Assembly: GCA_945834965.1 (NCBI GenBank)
Contig: CAMAHZ010000088.1
Span: 1-5,588, forward strand
Direction of reading: 5' to 3'
From: an uncultured Clostridia bacterium
Lineage (GTDB): Bacteria; Bacillota; Clostridia; Christensenellales; Borkfalkiaceae
DNA: 5,588 bases
The notes beneath the pieces were generated by a model, which was not told the DNA's origin, ran no database searches, and saw only the letters and a list, made by a program, of their open reading frames with translations. Numbering within the stretch: the first letter of the stretch is position 1; each line of letters opens with the position of its first letter. This document shows, piece after piece, positions 5,191-5,588 of the stretch. The position numbers and the translations under genes were made by a program.

Positions 5191-5588
5191 ATGGACTATT
5201 CAAATAAACTTCTTGCGGTATTCGGCGACAGTATAGCCAACGGTTCGGGCAATTCCGATTTCGGGGTTGGCGAATATTTACAAAAAGACTTAGGCTTTAA
5301 GCTTAAAAAGTACGCAATCGGCGGCGCAAGGGTGGGCTTTAAGCAGGGCAAAAGCTGGCTTATAGACCAGGTTAAAAAGGCGCTTAAAGAAGGTATCGAA
5401 CCCGATTATATCGTCTTTAACGGCTTTACGAACGACTGCAATATATCCGAAGGCGCAACTCAGCCCGACGTACCTTTGGGCGAGATTTCGCAAGGCTATT
5501 CGGGCTTTGATATCAGCAAGGCGACCGAAAAGGACACCTTCAGCTACTGCTTTGAAACGGTTTTGTACACCTTTATGACGGCTTTCCC
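5191..5588 (+). CDS. SGNH/GDSL-type hydrolase, N-terminal part (runs off the right edge)
   Basis: The reading frame is open to the window edge and encodes 132 full residues. Near the N-terminus, LAVFGDSIANG (8-18) is a good SGNH block I, with S14 as the predicted nucleophile. YAIGGARVG (41-49) fits block II, whose Gly helps form the oxyanion hole. VFNGFTNDC (75-83) fits block III, with N81. The block V Asp-x-x-His would lie beyond the edge. Such enzymes are esterases or lipases, often removing acetyl groups from carbohydrates; the substrate cannot be told here. There is no signal peptide, so it is probably cytoplasmic. No Shine-Dalgarno is visible, and an in-frame GTG at 5182 is an alternative start. 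It shares its frame with the zinc-ribbon gene and no stop lies between 5143 and 5190, but the upstream TAA separates the two. It is probably an accessory gene rather than part of the housekeeping core. Confidence 0.75.
   Translation, partial: MDYSNKLLAVFGDSIANGSGNSDFGVGEYLQKDLGFKLKKYAIGGARVGFKQGKSWLIDQVKKALKEGIEPDYIVFNGFTNDCNISEGATQPDVPLGEISQGYSGFDISKATEKDTFSYCFETVLYTFMTAF

Noticed and set aside
5290..5493. Minus-strand frame opposite the SGNH hydrolase
   Set aside because: The plus frame carries SGNH blocks I-III and the minus frame shows no recognisable domain.
1..5588. A novel defence, mobile or biosynthetic system
   Set aside because: All complete genes belong to well-known housekeeping families in a familiar order. 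There are no transposase, integrase, repeat-array or toxin-antitoxin features.

Overview
This window is a compact, single-strand run of bacterial housekeeping genes. The order is the end of a dGTP triphosphohydrolase (dgt), DNA primase (dnaG), the primary sigma factor (rpoD), a tRNA adenine-22 N1-methyltransferase (trmK), a Nif3/DUF34-family metalloprotein, a coiled-coil C4 zinc-ribbon protein, and the start of an SGNH/GDSL-type hydrolase cut by the right edge. The dgt-dnaG-rpoD-trmK-nif3-zinc-ribbon order is the form of the macromolecular-synthesis operon familiar from Clostridia and other Firmicutes. The short sigma factor, with a small region 1.1 and no long spacer after region 1.2, fits that. 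Base composition looks moderate, roughly mid-40s percent GC by eye. My best guess is an uncultured or less-studied clostridial lineage; genus cannot be read from the sequence.

Layout: bases 1-129 are the dgt C-terminus. After a 16-base AT-rich gap, dnaG runs 146-1942. rpoD follows after a short gap containing a good Shine-Dalgarno (SD) site that favours the ATG at 1959 over the GTG at 1950. rpoD and trmK share one base (TGATG), and trmK and nif3 share four (ATGA), so these three are probably translationally coupled. The zinc-ribbon gene has its own strong GGAGG site. The last gene begins after a 48-base gap and has no clear ribosome binding site. All genes read left to right, no intergenic stretch exceeds 50 bases, and there is no convincing terminator, so most or all of the window could be one transcript.

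The genes tie together nucleotide-pool control (Dgt), replication priming (DnaG), global transcription initiation (RpoD) and tRNA modification (TrmK). Nif3-like and zinc-ribbon proteins are conserved neighbours of uncertain function. The hydrolase looks like an unrelated accessory gene at the operon's end.

I found no mobile element, CRISPR array, RNA gene, toxin-antitoxin pair or evidently new system. The points worth a second look are small: starts without SD sites, a TTATACGA octamer shared by the two gaps whose downstream genes lack SD sites, two hairpins at gene junctions, a 13-base tandem duplication at a stop codon, and sequence departures in the Nif3-like and SGNH proteins.
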